From an uncultured Acetatifactor sp. (GTDB taxonomy: Bacteria > Bacillota > Clostridia > Lachnospirales > Lachnospiraceae), in assembly GCA_934394815.1 (NCBI GenBank), contig CAKRRD010000025.1:1-41965 (forward strand): DNA of 41,965 nt, written 5' to 3'. Below the pieces are notes generated by a model, which saw only the letters and a list, made by a program, of their open reading frames with translations, was not told the DNA's origin and searched no databases. Of this stretch, positions 33,601 to 41,965 are shown piece by piece. The position numbers and the translations under genes are program-made. Each line of letters starts with the position of its first letter. Within the stretch, counting starts at the first letter, position 1.

Positions 33601-33617
33601 GCAGAATGGAGGAAAGC

Positions 33618-36600
33618 ATGGCGAAAATCAAAGTACATGAACTCGCAAAAGAATTGGAACTACAGAGTAAGGATATATTAAGTTTTTTACAGGAAAAAGG
33701 AATTGAAGCGAAGGCAGCGCAGAGTTCTCTGGAAGAGGATGCGGCAGCACTGGTGCGTAACAGCCTGGGACACAAGAAGGCGGCACAGCCTGCTCCCGCT
33801 GCGGAAAAAGAAGCTCCGGTAAAGACCGAAAGCGCAAAGCCTGCTGAGGAAAAGGCCCAGGAAGCCAAGGCTTCCGAAGAGAGCAGATCTCCCGAGGAAA
33901 CAAAAAAGAAGAAAAAGATCATTTTCGTAAGCAACCCTCAGAATTCCAAGATGCCCGGACAGCGTCAGGGCGGCCAGAACGGACAGGGTCAGAGAAATGC
34001 AGGTGGACAGCGTCCGAATCAGGGACAGGGCGGCAGATATCAGAACAACGGTTATCAGAATAATTCCTATAACAGCCGCGTACAGGCACAGGCTCCTGTA
34101 CGTCCCATCAAGCCGCTGACCCCGCCTTCCCCCACACCCAGTGTGGCAATGGTACCCGGTAATCGCGGACAGCAGCCTGTGAAGAAACCGCAGACACAGG
34201 CACCGGTAAAGGAGCAGGCAGCACAGAATACAGCAGCCACACAGGCACCTCAGGCACCTCAGGTACCTCAGGCAGCACAGCCCGCACAGAACACGGCACA
34301 GACCAGACCCGCAGACAGACCCCAGAACGGCAATCGCGACAACCGCGATAACCGCGATAACCGTCAGGGCGGATACAACCGTGACAACCGTGGCCAGAAC
34401 GACCGCGGCCAGGGCGGTTATAACCGTGACAACAGAGACGGTAATCGTGACAATCGTCAGGGCGGCTACGGACAGGGCAGCCGTCAGGGCGGCCAGAACG
34501 GCCAGAATGGTAACAGAGGAGGTATGGGTAATGGCAGACCTCAGGGAAGCGGATTTAACAGACAGGGCCGTCCGGGTATGGAAGGCGGCCAGAGTGATCG
34601 CCGGGGTAATGGCAATGGCGAACGCGGTTACGGCAATAACGGCCGCGACCAAAGAGGCAATGGCGGATCGGGTAATCGATTCGGAGATAACAGACAGAAT
34701 AAGGGCTTCGCTCCGGAACCTGCAGGCAAGGATCTTGAGAAGAAGCGCGAAGATGAAAAGAGACGTTTCAGCCAGGAGAAGGACAACAAGCGTTCCAAGA
34801 AGGACCATATCTACGAGGACGAGGACGCACTGAAGAACAAGCCCGGACGTTTTATCAAGCCGGAAAAGAAGAAGGAAGAGGTACAGGAAGAACAGATCAA
34901 GGTGATCGTGCTGCCTGAGTCCATCACCATCAAAGAATTGGCAGAAAAGATGAAATTACAGCCCGCAGCTATTATCAAGAAGCTGTTCCTGGAGGGCAAG
35001 ATTGTAACCATGAACCAGGAAATCTCTTATGAGGATGCCGAGAACATCGCCATGGAATATGATATTCTCTGTGAAAAAGAGGTCAAGGTCGATGTCATCG
35101 AAGAACTGTTGAAGGAAGACGAAGAGAAAGAGGAAGATCTGGTGGAGAGACCTCCCGTAATCTGTGTTATGGGTCACGTTGACCATGGTAAGACTTCCCT
35201 GCTGGATGCCATCCGTAAGACCAATGTAACAGATCGTGAGGCCGGTGGTATCACCCAGCACATCGGTGCTTATACTGTAAATGTGGGAGAACGTAAGATC
35301 ACATTCCTGGATACTCCCGGACACGAAGCATTTACCGCCATGCGTATGCGTGGTGCCAACGCTACCGATATCGCTATCTTGGTAGTAGCAGCGGATGACG
35401 GCGTAATGCCCCAGACCGTAGAGGCAATCAACCATGCAAAGGCAGCAGGCGTTGAGATCATCGTGGCAGTGAACAAGATCGATAAGCCCTCTGCAAATAT
35501 TGACCGTGTAAAACAGGAACTGGCAGAGTACGAGCTGATCCCTGAAGATTGGGGCGGAAGCACCGTATTTGCACCGGTATCCGCAAAGAGTGGAGAAGGT
35601 ATCGACCAGCTGCTTGACATGATCCTGCTGACCGCAGACATCATGGAACTGAAGGCGAACCCCAAGAGAAAGGCAAGAGGTCTGGTCATCGAGGCAGAGC
35701 TGGATAAGGGACGCGGTCCTGTGGCTACCGTACTGGTACAGAAGGGTACCCTGCATGTGGGTGATTTCATTTCCGCAGGTGTGGCTCACGGTAAGGTAAG
35801 AGCCATGATCGATGATAAGGGACGCAGAGTAAAGGAAGCAGGACCTTCTACTCCGGTAGAGATTCTGGGTCTGTCCGATGTTCCCAGTGCCGGTGAAGTA
35901 TTCCTGGCACACGATAACGATAAGACGGCAAAATCCTACGCAGAGACCTATCTGGCACAGAACAAGGAAAAGATGCTGGAAGAGACCAAGGGCAGAATGT
36001 CACTGGATGATCTGTTCAGCCAGATCCAGGAAGGCAATCTGAAGGAACTGAACCTGATCGTCAAGGCTGATGTACAGGGTAGTGTCGAGGCTGTAAAACA
36101 GTCTCTGATGAAGCTGTCCAATGAAGAAGTAGTAGTAAAATGTATTCATGGCGGCGTAGGTGCCATCAATGAATCCGACGTATCCCTGGCAAGTGCATCC
36201 AATGCGATCATCATCGGATTCAACGTCCGTCCTGATGCGACTGCCAAGGCAACCGCAGAGAGAGAGGGCGTGGATGTACGTCTGTACAAGGTCATCTACC
36301 AGGCCATCGAAGATATCGAAGCTGCCATGAAGGGTATGCTGGATCCCGTATACGAGGAGAAGGTCATCGGTCATGCAGAGGTTCGTCAGATCTTTAAGGC
36401 ATCCGCTATCGGTAACATCGCAGGTTCCTATGTGCTGGACGGTGTATTCCAGAGAGGCTGCAAGGTTCGTATCACCCGTGAGGGCGAGCAGATCTTTGAG
36501 GGCAGCCTGGCTTCCCTGAAGAGATTCAAGGACGATGTGAAGGAAGTTAAGGCAGGATACGAGTGTGGTCTCGTATTCGAAGGCTTTGACAAGATGCAGG

Positions 36601-36647
36601 AGCTGGATATCGTAGAAGCCTACATTATGGTGGAAGTACCACGCTAA
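33618..36647 (+). CDS. infB: Translation initiation factor IF-2
   Basis: 1009 residues. An N-terminal IF2-N helix domain ([19 protein letters not shown]) is followed by a very long disordered region (about 50-390) rich in Gln, Asn, Arg and Gly with DNRDNR-type repeats. A second IF2-N domain precedes the GTPase domain: G1 G519HVDHGKT, G3 DTPGHE, G4 NKID. Domains II, III and IV follow to the end. IF-2 places initiator tRNA on the 30S subunit. Start ATG 33618 follows GGAGG; MEES upstream belongs to the ribosome binding site. It sits 17 bp after ylxQ. Confidence 0.96.
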   Translation: MAKIKVHELAKELELQSKDILSFLQEKGIEAKAAQSSLEEDAAALVRNSLGHKKAAQPAPAAEKEAPVKTESAKPAEEKAQEAKASEESRSPEETKKKKKIIFVSNPQNSKMPGQRQGGQNGQGQRNAGGQRPNQGQGGRYQNNGYQNNSYNSRVQAQAPVRPIKPLTPPSPTPSVAMVPGNRGQQPVKKPQTQAPVKEQAAQNTAATQAPQAPQVPQAAQPAQNTAQTRPADRPQNGNRDNRDNRDNRQGGYNRDNRGQNDRGQGGYNRDNRDGNRDNRQGGYGQGSRQGGQNGQNGNRGGMGNGRPQGSGFNRQGRPGMEGGQSDRRGNGNGERGYGNNGRDQRGNGGSGNRFGDNRQNKGFAPEPAGKDLEKKREDEKRRFSQEKDNKRSKKDHIYEDEDALKNKPGRFIKPEKKKEEVQEEQIKVIVLPESITIKELAEKMKLQPAAIIKKLFLEGKIVTMNQEISYEDAENIAMEYDILCEKEVKVDVIEELLKEDEEKEEDLVERPPVICVMGHVDHGKTSLLDAIRKTNVTDREAGGITQHIGAYTVNVGERKITFLDTPGHEAFTAMRMRGANATDIAILVVAADDGVMPQTVEAINHAKAAGVEIIVAVNKIDKPSANIDRVKQELAEYELIPEDWGGSTVFAPVSAKSGEGIDQLLDMILLTADIMELKANPKRKARGLVIEAELDKGRGPVATVLVQKGTLHVGDFISAGVAHGKVRAMIDDKGRRVKEAGPSTPVEILGLSDVPSAGEVFLAHDNDKTAKSYAETYLAQNKEKMLEETKGRMSLDDLFSQIQEGNLKELNLIVKADVQGSVEAVKQSLMKLSNEEVVVKCIHGGVGAINESDVSLASASNAIIIGFNVRPDATAKATAEREGVDVRLYKVIYQAIEDIEAAMKGMLDPVYEEKVIGHAEVRQIFKASAIGNIAGSYVLDGVFQRGCKVRITREGEQIFEGSLASLKRFKDDVKEVKAGYECGLVFEGFDKMQELDIVEAYIMVEVPR
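34325..34460 (+). repeat. Asn-Arg-Asp coding repeats in the infB disordered region
   Basis: Repeated GACAACCGCGATAACCG-type segments encode [21 protein letters not shown] and a second, similar stretch. Being internal and in frame, the number of copies may vary between strains. Confidence 0.7.
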
Positions 36648-36656
36648 AGAGAACAT

Positions 36657-36727
36657 CTAAGGCGTGAAAATACCACGCCTAAGATATTCTATAGCTTTAG
36701 CGGGAAGAATCGTTTAACGATTCTTCC
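36657..36727 (+). other. Two consecutive hairpins between infB and rbfA
   Basis: The first is AGGCGTG (36660-36666)/CACGCCT (36674-36680). The second is GGAAGAATCG (36703-36712)/CGATTCTTCC (36718-36727) with loop TTTAA. Neither is followed by a T-run. They may be processing or stability elements in the operon mRNA. Confidence 0.65.
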
Positions 36728-36767
36728 GGTGGCTTGGATTTCGTTAGTTATTTAAGAAGGAATAAGA

Positions 36768-37190
36768 ATGAGAAAGAATAGTGTGAAAAATACCCGTGTC
36801 AACGGGGAAGTGCAGCGCGTTCTGGCAGAGATCATCCGGGGCGGTCTTAAGGATCCCCGGATCAGTCCTTGGACCAGTGTGGTCGCTGTGGAGGTGGCAC
36901 CGGATTTAAAAAGCTGTAAGGCATGGATCAGCGTACTGGGGGACGAGGAAACGAGAAAGTCCACCCTGCAGGGACTGAAGAGTGCCGAAGGCTTTATCCG
37001 CAGAGAACTGGCTCGTACCATCAATCTGCGTAACACACCGGATATCACTTTTGTGATGGATCAGTCCATAGAATACGGTGTCAATATGTCCCACAAGATC
37101 GACGAGGTCATTGCAGCGGACGAACAGGCACAGAAGCCGGAAAATGAAGCTGCGGAAGAGACCGAGGGAACAGAGGAAGGTGAGGAGTAA
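36768..37190 (+). CDS. rbfA: Ribosome-binding factor A
   Basis: 140 residues: RVNGEVQRVLAEIIRGGLKDPRI, SVVAVEVAPDLKSCKAWISVLG and RTINLRNTPDITFVMDQSIEYGVNM are RbfA signatures, with an acidic tail of about 20 residues. Needed for late 16S rRNA maturation. Start ATG 36768 follows GAAGGAATAAG. Its stop codon overlaps the next start codon (TAATG). Confidence 0.95.
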   Translation: MRKNSVKNTRVNGEVQRVLAEIIRGGLKDPRISPWTSVVAVEVAPDLKSCKAWISVLGDEETRKSTLQGLKSAEGFIRRELARTINLRNTPDITFVMDQSIEYGVNMSHKIDEVIAADEQAQKPENEAAEETEGTEEGEE

Positions 37191-38146
37191 TGGATTTACG
37201 TGAAGAATGTCTGGGTGCGAAAAAAATTGGCATCAGCGGGCATATTCGTCCGGACGGAGACTGTGTGGGCATATGTCTGTCCTTACAGATGTATCTGCGT
37301 AAGCTCCTTCCCGAAGCGGAAGTTACCGTATATTTACAGAAGCCTTCCGAAGAGTTTTCCTATCTGAAAGGATACGATGAAATCCGGACCGAGTGTCCGG
37401 ATCAGGATCCTTTTGATGTGTATTTTGTACTGGATTGCAGCCCGGACAGACTGGGAGACGCGGAAAAATATTTTCAGAGTGCGAAAAAGAAGATCAACAT
37501 CGATCATCATATCAGCAACGCCGGCTGCGGCGATGTAAATCTGGTCCGTCCCGAGGTGGGCAGTGCCTGTGAGGTACTGTATCATAGTATGGATGTGGAA
37601 CTCATTGACAGGGATATTGCGGAAGCACTGTATACCGGCATCATTCATGATACCGGTGTATTCCAGTATTCCAATACGACACCGGAGACGCTGCAGGCGG
37701 CAGCATTTCTGATCAGCTTCGGATTTAATTTTCCGAAGCTGATCGAGGAAAGCTTTTACCAGAAGACGTATCTGCAGACCCAGATCATGGGCAGAGCACT
37801 GATGGAGAGCATCCGTTTCATGGACGGCCGTTGTATCGTGAGCATGGTGGACCGCAAGACCATGGAATTCTACAATGCGGTGCCGGGCGATCTGGACGGT
37901 ATTGTGAACCAGCTGCGGAATATCAAGGGCGTGGACTGTGCCATTTTCATGTATGAGACCAATGTACTGGAGTACAAGGTCAGCATGCGCTCCAACGAAA
38001 AGGTGGACGTGGCAAAGGTGGCATCCTTCTTTGGAGGCGGCGGACATGTACGTGCCGCAGGCTGCACTATGAAGGGAACCTTCCACGATTGCGTCAACAA
38101 TTTGTCACTGCACATCGATAAGCAACTGCGGGGAGAAAAGGATTAA
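37190..38146 (+). CDS. nrnA: DHH-family bifunctional oligoribonuclease/PAP phosphatase NrnA
   Basis: 318 residues. The DHH domain has GHIRPDGDCVG, VLDCS and INIDHHISN; GIIHDTGVFQYSNT follows, and the DHHA1 domain ends with FFGGGGHVRAAGC. It degrades very short RNAs and 3'-phosphoadenosine 5'-phosphate. Translationally coupled at both ends (TAATG). Confidence 0.94.
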   Translation: MDLREECLGAKKIGISGHIRPDGDCVGICLSLQMYLRKLLPEAEVTVYLQKPSEEFSYLKGYDEIRTECPDQDPFDVYFVLDCSPDRLGDAEKYFQSAKKKINIDHHISNAGCGDVNLVRPEVGSACEVLYHSMDVELIDRDIAEALYTGIIHDTGVFQYSNTTPETLQAAAFLISFGFNFPKLIEESFYQKTYLQTQIMGRALMESIRFMDGRCIVSMVDRKTMEFYNAVPGDLDGIVNQLRNIKGVDCAIFMYETNVLEYKVSMRSNEKVDVAKVASFFGGGGHVRAAGCTMKGTFHDCVNNLSLHIDKQLRGEKD

Positions 38147-39060
38147 TGGACGGCATCATCAATGTATACAAGGAAGCGGGCTTTACCTCCCATGATGTGG
38201 TAGCCAAGCTTCGCGGGATCTGCCGGCAGAAAAAGATAGGGCACACAGGTACACTGGATCCACAGGCTACCGGTGTGCTCCCTGTATGTCTGGGGAGTGC
38301 AACCAGAGCCTGTGAAATGCTGACGGACAGAACCAAGGAATATGTGGCGGAACTGTTGCTGGGACAGATCACAGATACCCAGGACACCACGGGAACCGTT
38401 CTGGAAGAGCGGGAAGTGACTGTAAGCGAGGCACAGGTGCGGGAAGCGGTAGACAGCTTTGTCGGCGGTTATGACCAGATTCCGCCCATGTATTCCGCCC
38501 TGAAAGTCAACGGGAAAAAGCTCTATGAACTGGCCAGGGCGGGCAGGGAAGTGGAGCGTCAGGCAAGACATGTGGATCTGCCGGCTATCGAGATTCTGGA
38601 ACTGAAGCTTTCGGTGGTAAAGTTCCGCGTGGAATGTTCCAAAGGAACCTATATCCGAAGTCTCTGCGCCGATATCGGAGAAAGACTTGGCTGCGGTGGC
38701 ACCATGCAGAGCCTCATCCGCACCAGAGTCGGGGAATTCCGGCTGCAGGATGCGTTGACGCTGGCACAGCTGCAGGAACTTCGGGATACGGACAGACTGG
38801 AGGAGGCATTGCTGCCCACAGACCGTATTTTTGCAGATTTTCCGTTGCTGCATGTGCAGGAAAAGTGGCGGAAACTGATCGACAACGGGAATGCTTTTTA
38901 TCCGGGGCAGACCATAGAGCAGACCATATATCCGGCAGGAGAGTGGGTGCGGGTCTACAGAGAGAATGACAGCTTTGTGGGCATTTATGCGTATGACGGG
39001 ACGAAAGAATGGTACAGGCCCGTGAAGATATTCCCAGGTACAACGGTTTCAGGACATTAG
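38146..39060 (+). CDS. truB: tRNA pseudouridine(55) synthase
   Basis: 304 residues. The catalytic Asp is in KIGHTGTLDPQATGVL; YDQIPPMYSALKVNGKKLYELAR and GTYIRSLCADIGERL are further TruB motifs. It modifies U55 in the T-loop. The start codon overlaps the nrnA stop codon. Confidence 0.96.
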   Translation: MDGIINVYKEAGFTSHDVVAKLRGICRQKKIGHTGTLDPQATGVLPVCLGSATRACEMLTDRTKEYVAELLLGQITDTQDTTGTVLEEREVTVSEAQVREAVDSFVGGYDQIPPMYSALKVNGKKLYELARAGREVERQARHVDLPAIEILELKLSVVKFRVECSKGTYIRSLCADIGERLGCGGTMQSLIRTRVGEFRLQDALTLAQLQELRDTDRLEEALLPTDRIFADFPLLHVQEKWRKLIDNGNAFYPGQTIEQTIYPAGEWVRVYRENDSFVGIYAYDGTKEWYRPVKIFPGTTVSGH

Positions 39061-39100
39061 AGGAACGTTTTACCTGTACAACAGAAAGCAGGAAATAAAC

Positions 39101-40012
39101 TTGGAAATCATTGCAGGAACAACAGACTTTTATCTGGAAAAAGATACAGCGGCAGCCATCGGTAAATTCGACGGCGTCCATCTGGGGCACAGAAGACTTC
39201 TGGAAGAGATCCTTGACCGGAAAAAAAACGGACTGGCGGCATGTGTGTTCACTTTTGATCCTACACCGGCGGTACTGTTCGGCTTGTCCGACGGCAGAGA
39301 ACTGACCACCAGAGAGGAAAAAAGACGTCTGTTCGAGCGGCTGGGAATCGACATCCTGATCGAGTTCCCCCTGACGAAAGAAACCGCGGCCACAGAGCCG
39401 GAGCGTTTTGTAACCGAGATTCTGGCAAAGCGGATGAATACCCGTTTTGTGGCAGCCGGAGAAGATCTGTCTTTTGGAAAAAACGGTGCGGGCAACGCCG
39501 AACTTCTGGAGAAAATGGCTCCGCAGCTGGGCTTTTGCGTCCAGACCATAGAGAAGATCGAAGTGAACGGTATTGAGGTCAGCTCCACCTACATCCGTAA
39601 GCTGGTGGAAGAGGGCCGGATGGAAGAAGCCGAAAAAATGCTGGGAATGCCTTATACCTTAGTGGGAACGGTGGAGCATGGCAATCATATCGGCCACACC
39701 CTGGGATTCCCCACGGTGAATCTGCTGCCTCCCGCAGGCAAGCTTCTGCCTCCCAACGGAGTCTACTATGCGGCGGTGCGCCATAATGGAAGGGTCTACA
39801 AGGCAATCAGCAATGTGGGAACCAAACCGACCGTCTCCGCGGAGAAAGTAATGGGTGTGGAATCCTATCTGTACGATTTTGACCAGGATATCTACGGACA
39901 GGAGATTGAAGTGGCATTAAAAAGCTTCCGGCGCCCGGAACGCAGATTCGGTTCCCTGGAGGAACTTAAGAAACAGTTGGATCTGGATATCGCGGATGGC
40001 CGAAATGCGTAA
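39101..40012 (+). CDS. ribF: Bifunctional riboflavin kinase / FAD synthetase
   Basis: 303 residues. The FAD synthetase half has the nucleotidyl-transferase GKFDGVHLGH (usually GNFDG) and AGEDLSFGKNGAGN; ISSTYIRKL-like VSSTYIRKLV follows. The riboflavin kinase half begins YTLVGTVEHGNHIGHTLGFPTVNL. It makes FMN and FAD. The start is TTG 39101 with GCAGGAAA upstream. Last gene of the operon; no clear terminator before the next promoter. Confidence 0.94.
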   Translation: MEIIAGTTDFYLEKDTAAAIGKFDGVHLGHRRLLEEILDRKKNGLAACVFTFDPTPAVLFGLSDGRELTTREEKRRLFERLGIDILIEFPLTKETAATEPERFVTEILAKRMNTRFVAAGEDLSFGKNGAGNAELLEKMAPQLGFCVQTIEKIEVNGIEVSSTYIRKLVEEGRMEEAEKMLGMPYTLVGTVEHGNHIGHTLGFPTVNLLPPAGKLLPPNGVYYAAVRHNGRVYKAISNVGTKPTVSAEKVMGVESYLYDFDQDIYGQEIEVALKSFRRPERRFGSLEELKKQLDLDIADGRNA

Positions 40013-40041
40013 GAACTCCGCTGATTTTGTGCAAAAATGGC

Positions 40042-40086
40042 GTAAAAGCGTAAAATTTTGTAAAGAAAAGTAAAAGAAAAGTAAAA
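40042..40086. promoter_or_regulatory. Phased GTAAA repeats upstream of the Na/Pi transporter promoter
   Basis: GTAAA occurs at 40042, 40050, 40060, 40070 and 40081, spacing 8, 10, 10 and 11 bp. On the other strand these are TTTAC repeats with near-helical spacing, reminiscent of PhoP-type boxes. Confidence 0.4.
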
Positions 40087-40092
40087 TATTCA

Positions 40093-40121
40093 TTGCAAGT
40101 TTTAATTCTATCTCGTAAAAT
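40093..40121 (+). promoter_or_regulatory. Promoter of the Na/Pi cotransporter gene
   Basis: TTGCAA (40093-40098), 17 bp, TAAAAT (40116-40121). Confidence 0.6.
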
Positions 40122-40208
40122 ATATTTTGGATTGTTTTGATAAGAATAAATTTGAAAATGATTGTTCTGGTTTTCGGAAGAGAATCAAGAGAGATTGAGG
40201 GATTAAAA

Positions 40209-41861
40209 ATGAGCTTTGGAACAATATTGACAATGGCAGGAGGTCTGGGACTGTTTTTATTCGGAATGGAACTGATGAGTGATTCCATCGAGAAGGTAGC
40301 GGGTGCCAGACTTCGTCGTATTCTGGAAATCTTCACCACCAACCGTTTCATGGGCATGATCGTAGGTATTATTTTTACCGGTATCATCCAGTCTTCCTCG
40401 GCCTGTACGGTCATGGTCGTCAGCTTCGTTAATTCCGGCCTGATGAATCTGTATCAGGCGGCGGGCGTTATCCTCGGTGCCAATATCGGTACCACGATCA
40501 CTTCACAGCTGGTATCTTTTAATTTATCGAAAATAGCACCGCTGATCCTGTTGGTGGGTGTGGTCGTGATGATGTTCACGAAGAAGGAAAAAGTCCGTAA
40601 GGTGGCGGAAGTAGTCGTTGGTTTCGGTATTCTGTTCGTGGGTCTGAGTACTATGTCCCAGGCGATGGCGAATATGAAGAATGAACCGCAGGTGGTAAAT
40701 CTGCTGATGTCTCTGAAGAATCCATTCCTGGCTACACTGATGGGATTTGCCCTGACAGCCATTATTCAGAGCTCCTCCGTTACGGTCAGCATCGTATTGC
40801 TGTTAGCCAATCAGGATCTGCTGCCGTTACCCATTACGCTGTACATTATTCTGGGATGTAACATCGGTGCCTGCGCTACCGCAATGTTAGCTTCCATGAC
40901 CGGTAAAAAGGATGCGAAGAGAGCAGCACTGATCCATCTGCTGTTCAACATTATCGGTACTGTTATTATCTACATTGCCCTGTTTGTGGCAGGAGACCAG
41001 ATTGTGGAACTGATCAAGTTCATCTCCGCAGATAATGGCCGGTTCGTAGCAAATGCACATACACTGATCAAAATCACACAGGTAATCCTGCTGTTCCCGT
41101 TCACCGGTTGGTTGGTGAAGATGACTTATCTGATCGTTCCGGGAGAGGATCAGAAGGTTGGCTACAGAGAGAGCTATCAGCTGAAATACATCGGCGACAA
41201 GGTAGTGTTTAATCCCGCTACCGCAGTGGTAGAGGTTATCAAAGAACTGGAGCGTATGGCTTCTCTGGCAGAGGAGAACTTAAACCGTGCCATGAATGCC
41301 CTGATCACATTGGATGAAGAGGATATTGAGGAAGTCTACGAGGTGGAGAAAAATATCAACTTCCTGAACCACGCCATCACGGACTATCTGGTGAAGATCA
41401 ACCAGACCACACTGCCCATTGAAGACCTGAACAGTCTGGGTGCCTTGTTCCATGTGGTGAATGATATCGAGCGTATCGGCGATCATGCGGAGAACGTGGC
41501 AGATGCCGCCAGACAGCGTAAGGAAGAAGGTATCTCTATCAGTAAGGAAGCCCAGAAGGAACTGGGAGACATGCTGGAGATGGTCAACAAGATCATCCGC
41601 TATGCCGTAGAAATGTTTGCCAGGAGCGACGAGTCCCATATGCAGGAGATCGTTACCCTGGAGGATCAGGTGGACGAGAAGGAGAGAGAACTGCAGAAGA
41701 AGCATGTAGAGCGCCTGACCAAGGGAGAGTGTTCTCCCGAAGCCGGTATGATCTTCTCCGATATCGTATCCGGACTGGAGAGAGTAGCCGACCACGCTAC
41801 CAACATCGCCTTCGCCATCACCTCCGAAGAGGATGCCGAAGACGGTGATACCAAGCGGTAA
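40209..41861 (+). CDS. Na/Pi cotransporter family protein with C-terminal PhoU-like domain
   Basis: 550 residues. The membrane part holds two inverted NptA/PF02690 repeats, each with the QSSS motif (GIIQSSSACTVMVV and AIIQSSSVTVSIVL) and NIGTT or NIGAC segments. From about residue 340 the protein is soluble and helical with PhoU-like features (NDIERIGDHAENVADAA and SGLERVADHATNIAFA, with the E/D-x3-D-H metal ligands). It takes up phosphate, probably with sodium. Start ATG 40209 follows GAGGGA; an upstream ATG at 40137 lacks a ribosome binding site. Confidence 0.93.
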   Translation: MSFGTILTMAGGLGLFLFGMELMSDSIEKVAGARLRRILEIFTTNRFMGMIVGIIFTGIIQSSSACTVMVVSFVNSGLMNLYQAAGVILGANIGTTITSQLVSFNLSKIAPLILLVGVVVMMFTKKEKVRKVAEVVVGFGILFVGLSTMSQAMANMKNEPQVVNLLMSLKNPFLATLMGFALTAIIQSSSVTVSIVLLLANQDLLPLPITLYIILGCNIGACATAMLASMTGKKDAKRAALIHLLFNIIGTVIIYIALFVAGDQIVELIKFISADNGRFVANAHTLIKITQVILLFPFTGWLVKMTYLIVPGEDQKVGYRESYQLKYIGDKVVFNPATAVVEVIKELERMASLAEENLNRAMNALITLDEEDIEEVYEVEKNINFLNHAITDYLVKINQTTLPIEDLNSLGALFHVVNDIERIGDHAENVADAARQRKEEGISISKEAQKELGDMLEMVNKIIRYAVEMFARSDESHMQEIVTLEDQVDEKERELQKKHVERLTKGECSPEAGMIFSDIVSGLERVADHATNIAFAITSEEDAEDGDTKR

Positions 41862-41891
41862 TAAAATAGAAAGTTAATGAATGAGTTGACA

Positions 41892-41935
41892 AATGCTCAC
41901 GGCGAAAATTACTGTTCGACGTGAGCATTGTTTTT
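41892..41935 (+). terminator. Terminator after the Na/Pi cotransporter
   Basis: AATGCTCACG (41892-41901) pairs with CGTGAGCATT (41920-41929), followed by GTTTTT. Confidence 0.9.
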
Positions 41936-41965
41936 GCGACCGCATTTGATATTTCATGGGCACAA

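Noticed and set aside
33687..34808. 373-codon minus-strand open frame opposite infB
   Set aside because: Shadow of the Asn/Arg/Gly-rich coding region on the other strand. The product is low-complexity Val/Ala/Ile/Leu/Thr without a ribosome binding site, and infB is clearly the real gene.
34956..35912. 318-codon minus-strand open frame opposite the infB GTPase domain
   Set aside because: Opposes the most conserved part of infB; Cys/His/Tyr-rich composition is typical of an antisense shadow.

Overview
The window looks like chromosomal DNA from an endospore-forming member of the Clostridia, most likely a Lachnospiraceae relative. The grounds are two stage V sporulation genes (spoVAD and spoVAE-like), Firmicutes-type Shine-Dalgarno sequences (AAGGAGG) before almost every gene, TTG/GTG starts in some genes, and the rimP-nusA-ylxR-ylxQ-infB-rbfA-nrnA-truB-ribF operon in its usual Gram-positive order. 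Base composition is moderate throughout, except for one visibly AT-richer gene (25344-26819). No tRNA, rRNA, CRISPR array, prophage or IS element was seen.

Layout. 19-1683 is a MurJ/SpoVB-type flippase ending in a strong terminator. 1788-2536 is a gene-free tandem array of about 15 units of about 51 bp, each carrying an inverted repeat, and it is the most unusual element here. 2575-7203 holds nudC (minus strand), a divergent MraY-like paralogue, greA and a HAD-phosphatase/CPBP-protease fusion. 7414-8217 is a lone family-2 glycosyltransferase. 8478-14532 is gltB-gltD (glutamate synthase), preceded by a promoter that abuts a perfect terminator hairpin. 14513-17330 is a coenzyme A locus: coaX and a PanT-like ECF S-component on the minus strand, divergent from coaBC. 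17466-18554 is trpS, whose promoter sits inside a 10-bp inverted repeat. 18648-21350 holds a DUF6056-like membrane protein and a membrane-anchored double-SH3b protein. 21449-24088 is an NTF2-like protein and an SDR dehydrogenase divergent from a MocR-type regulator. 24153-29615 contains spoVAD and spoVAE separated by five unrelated genes (AlbA_2/Schlafen-type protein, small unknown protein, RidA, an AroK-like kinase and an EamA transporter). 29638-31226 has a DUF5721-like protein and a DegV protein. 31366-40012 is the translation/RNA-processing operon, and 40209-41861 is a Na/Pi cotransporter with a PhoU-like tail.

How the genes work together. GltB and GltD form NADPH-glutamate synthase. PanT imports pantothenate, CoaX phosphorylates it, and CoaBC converts the product to 4'-phosphopantetheine. 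The nusA-infB operon couples transcription and ribosome maturation functions (RimP, NusA, IF2, RbfA), nanoRNA turnover (NrnA), tRNA pseudouridylation (TruB) and flavin synthesis (RibF).

The most notable points are the hairpin array, in which the two stem arms have changed together between units (GCCCCG to TATACCC to ATAATACC); an Asn at the expected catalytic Cys of CoaC; a Trp at the expected shikimate-binding Arg of the AroK-like protein; an altered HHH motif in the MraY paralogue; the HAD-CPBP fusion; and several structured promoters and leaders (gltB, trpS, coaBC, rimP). All functional statements rest on motif recognition by eye; no database search was run.
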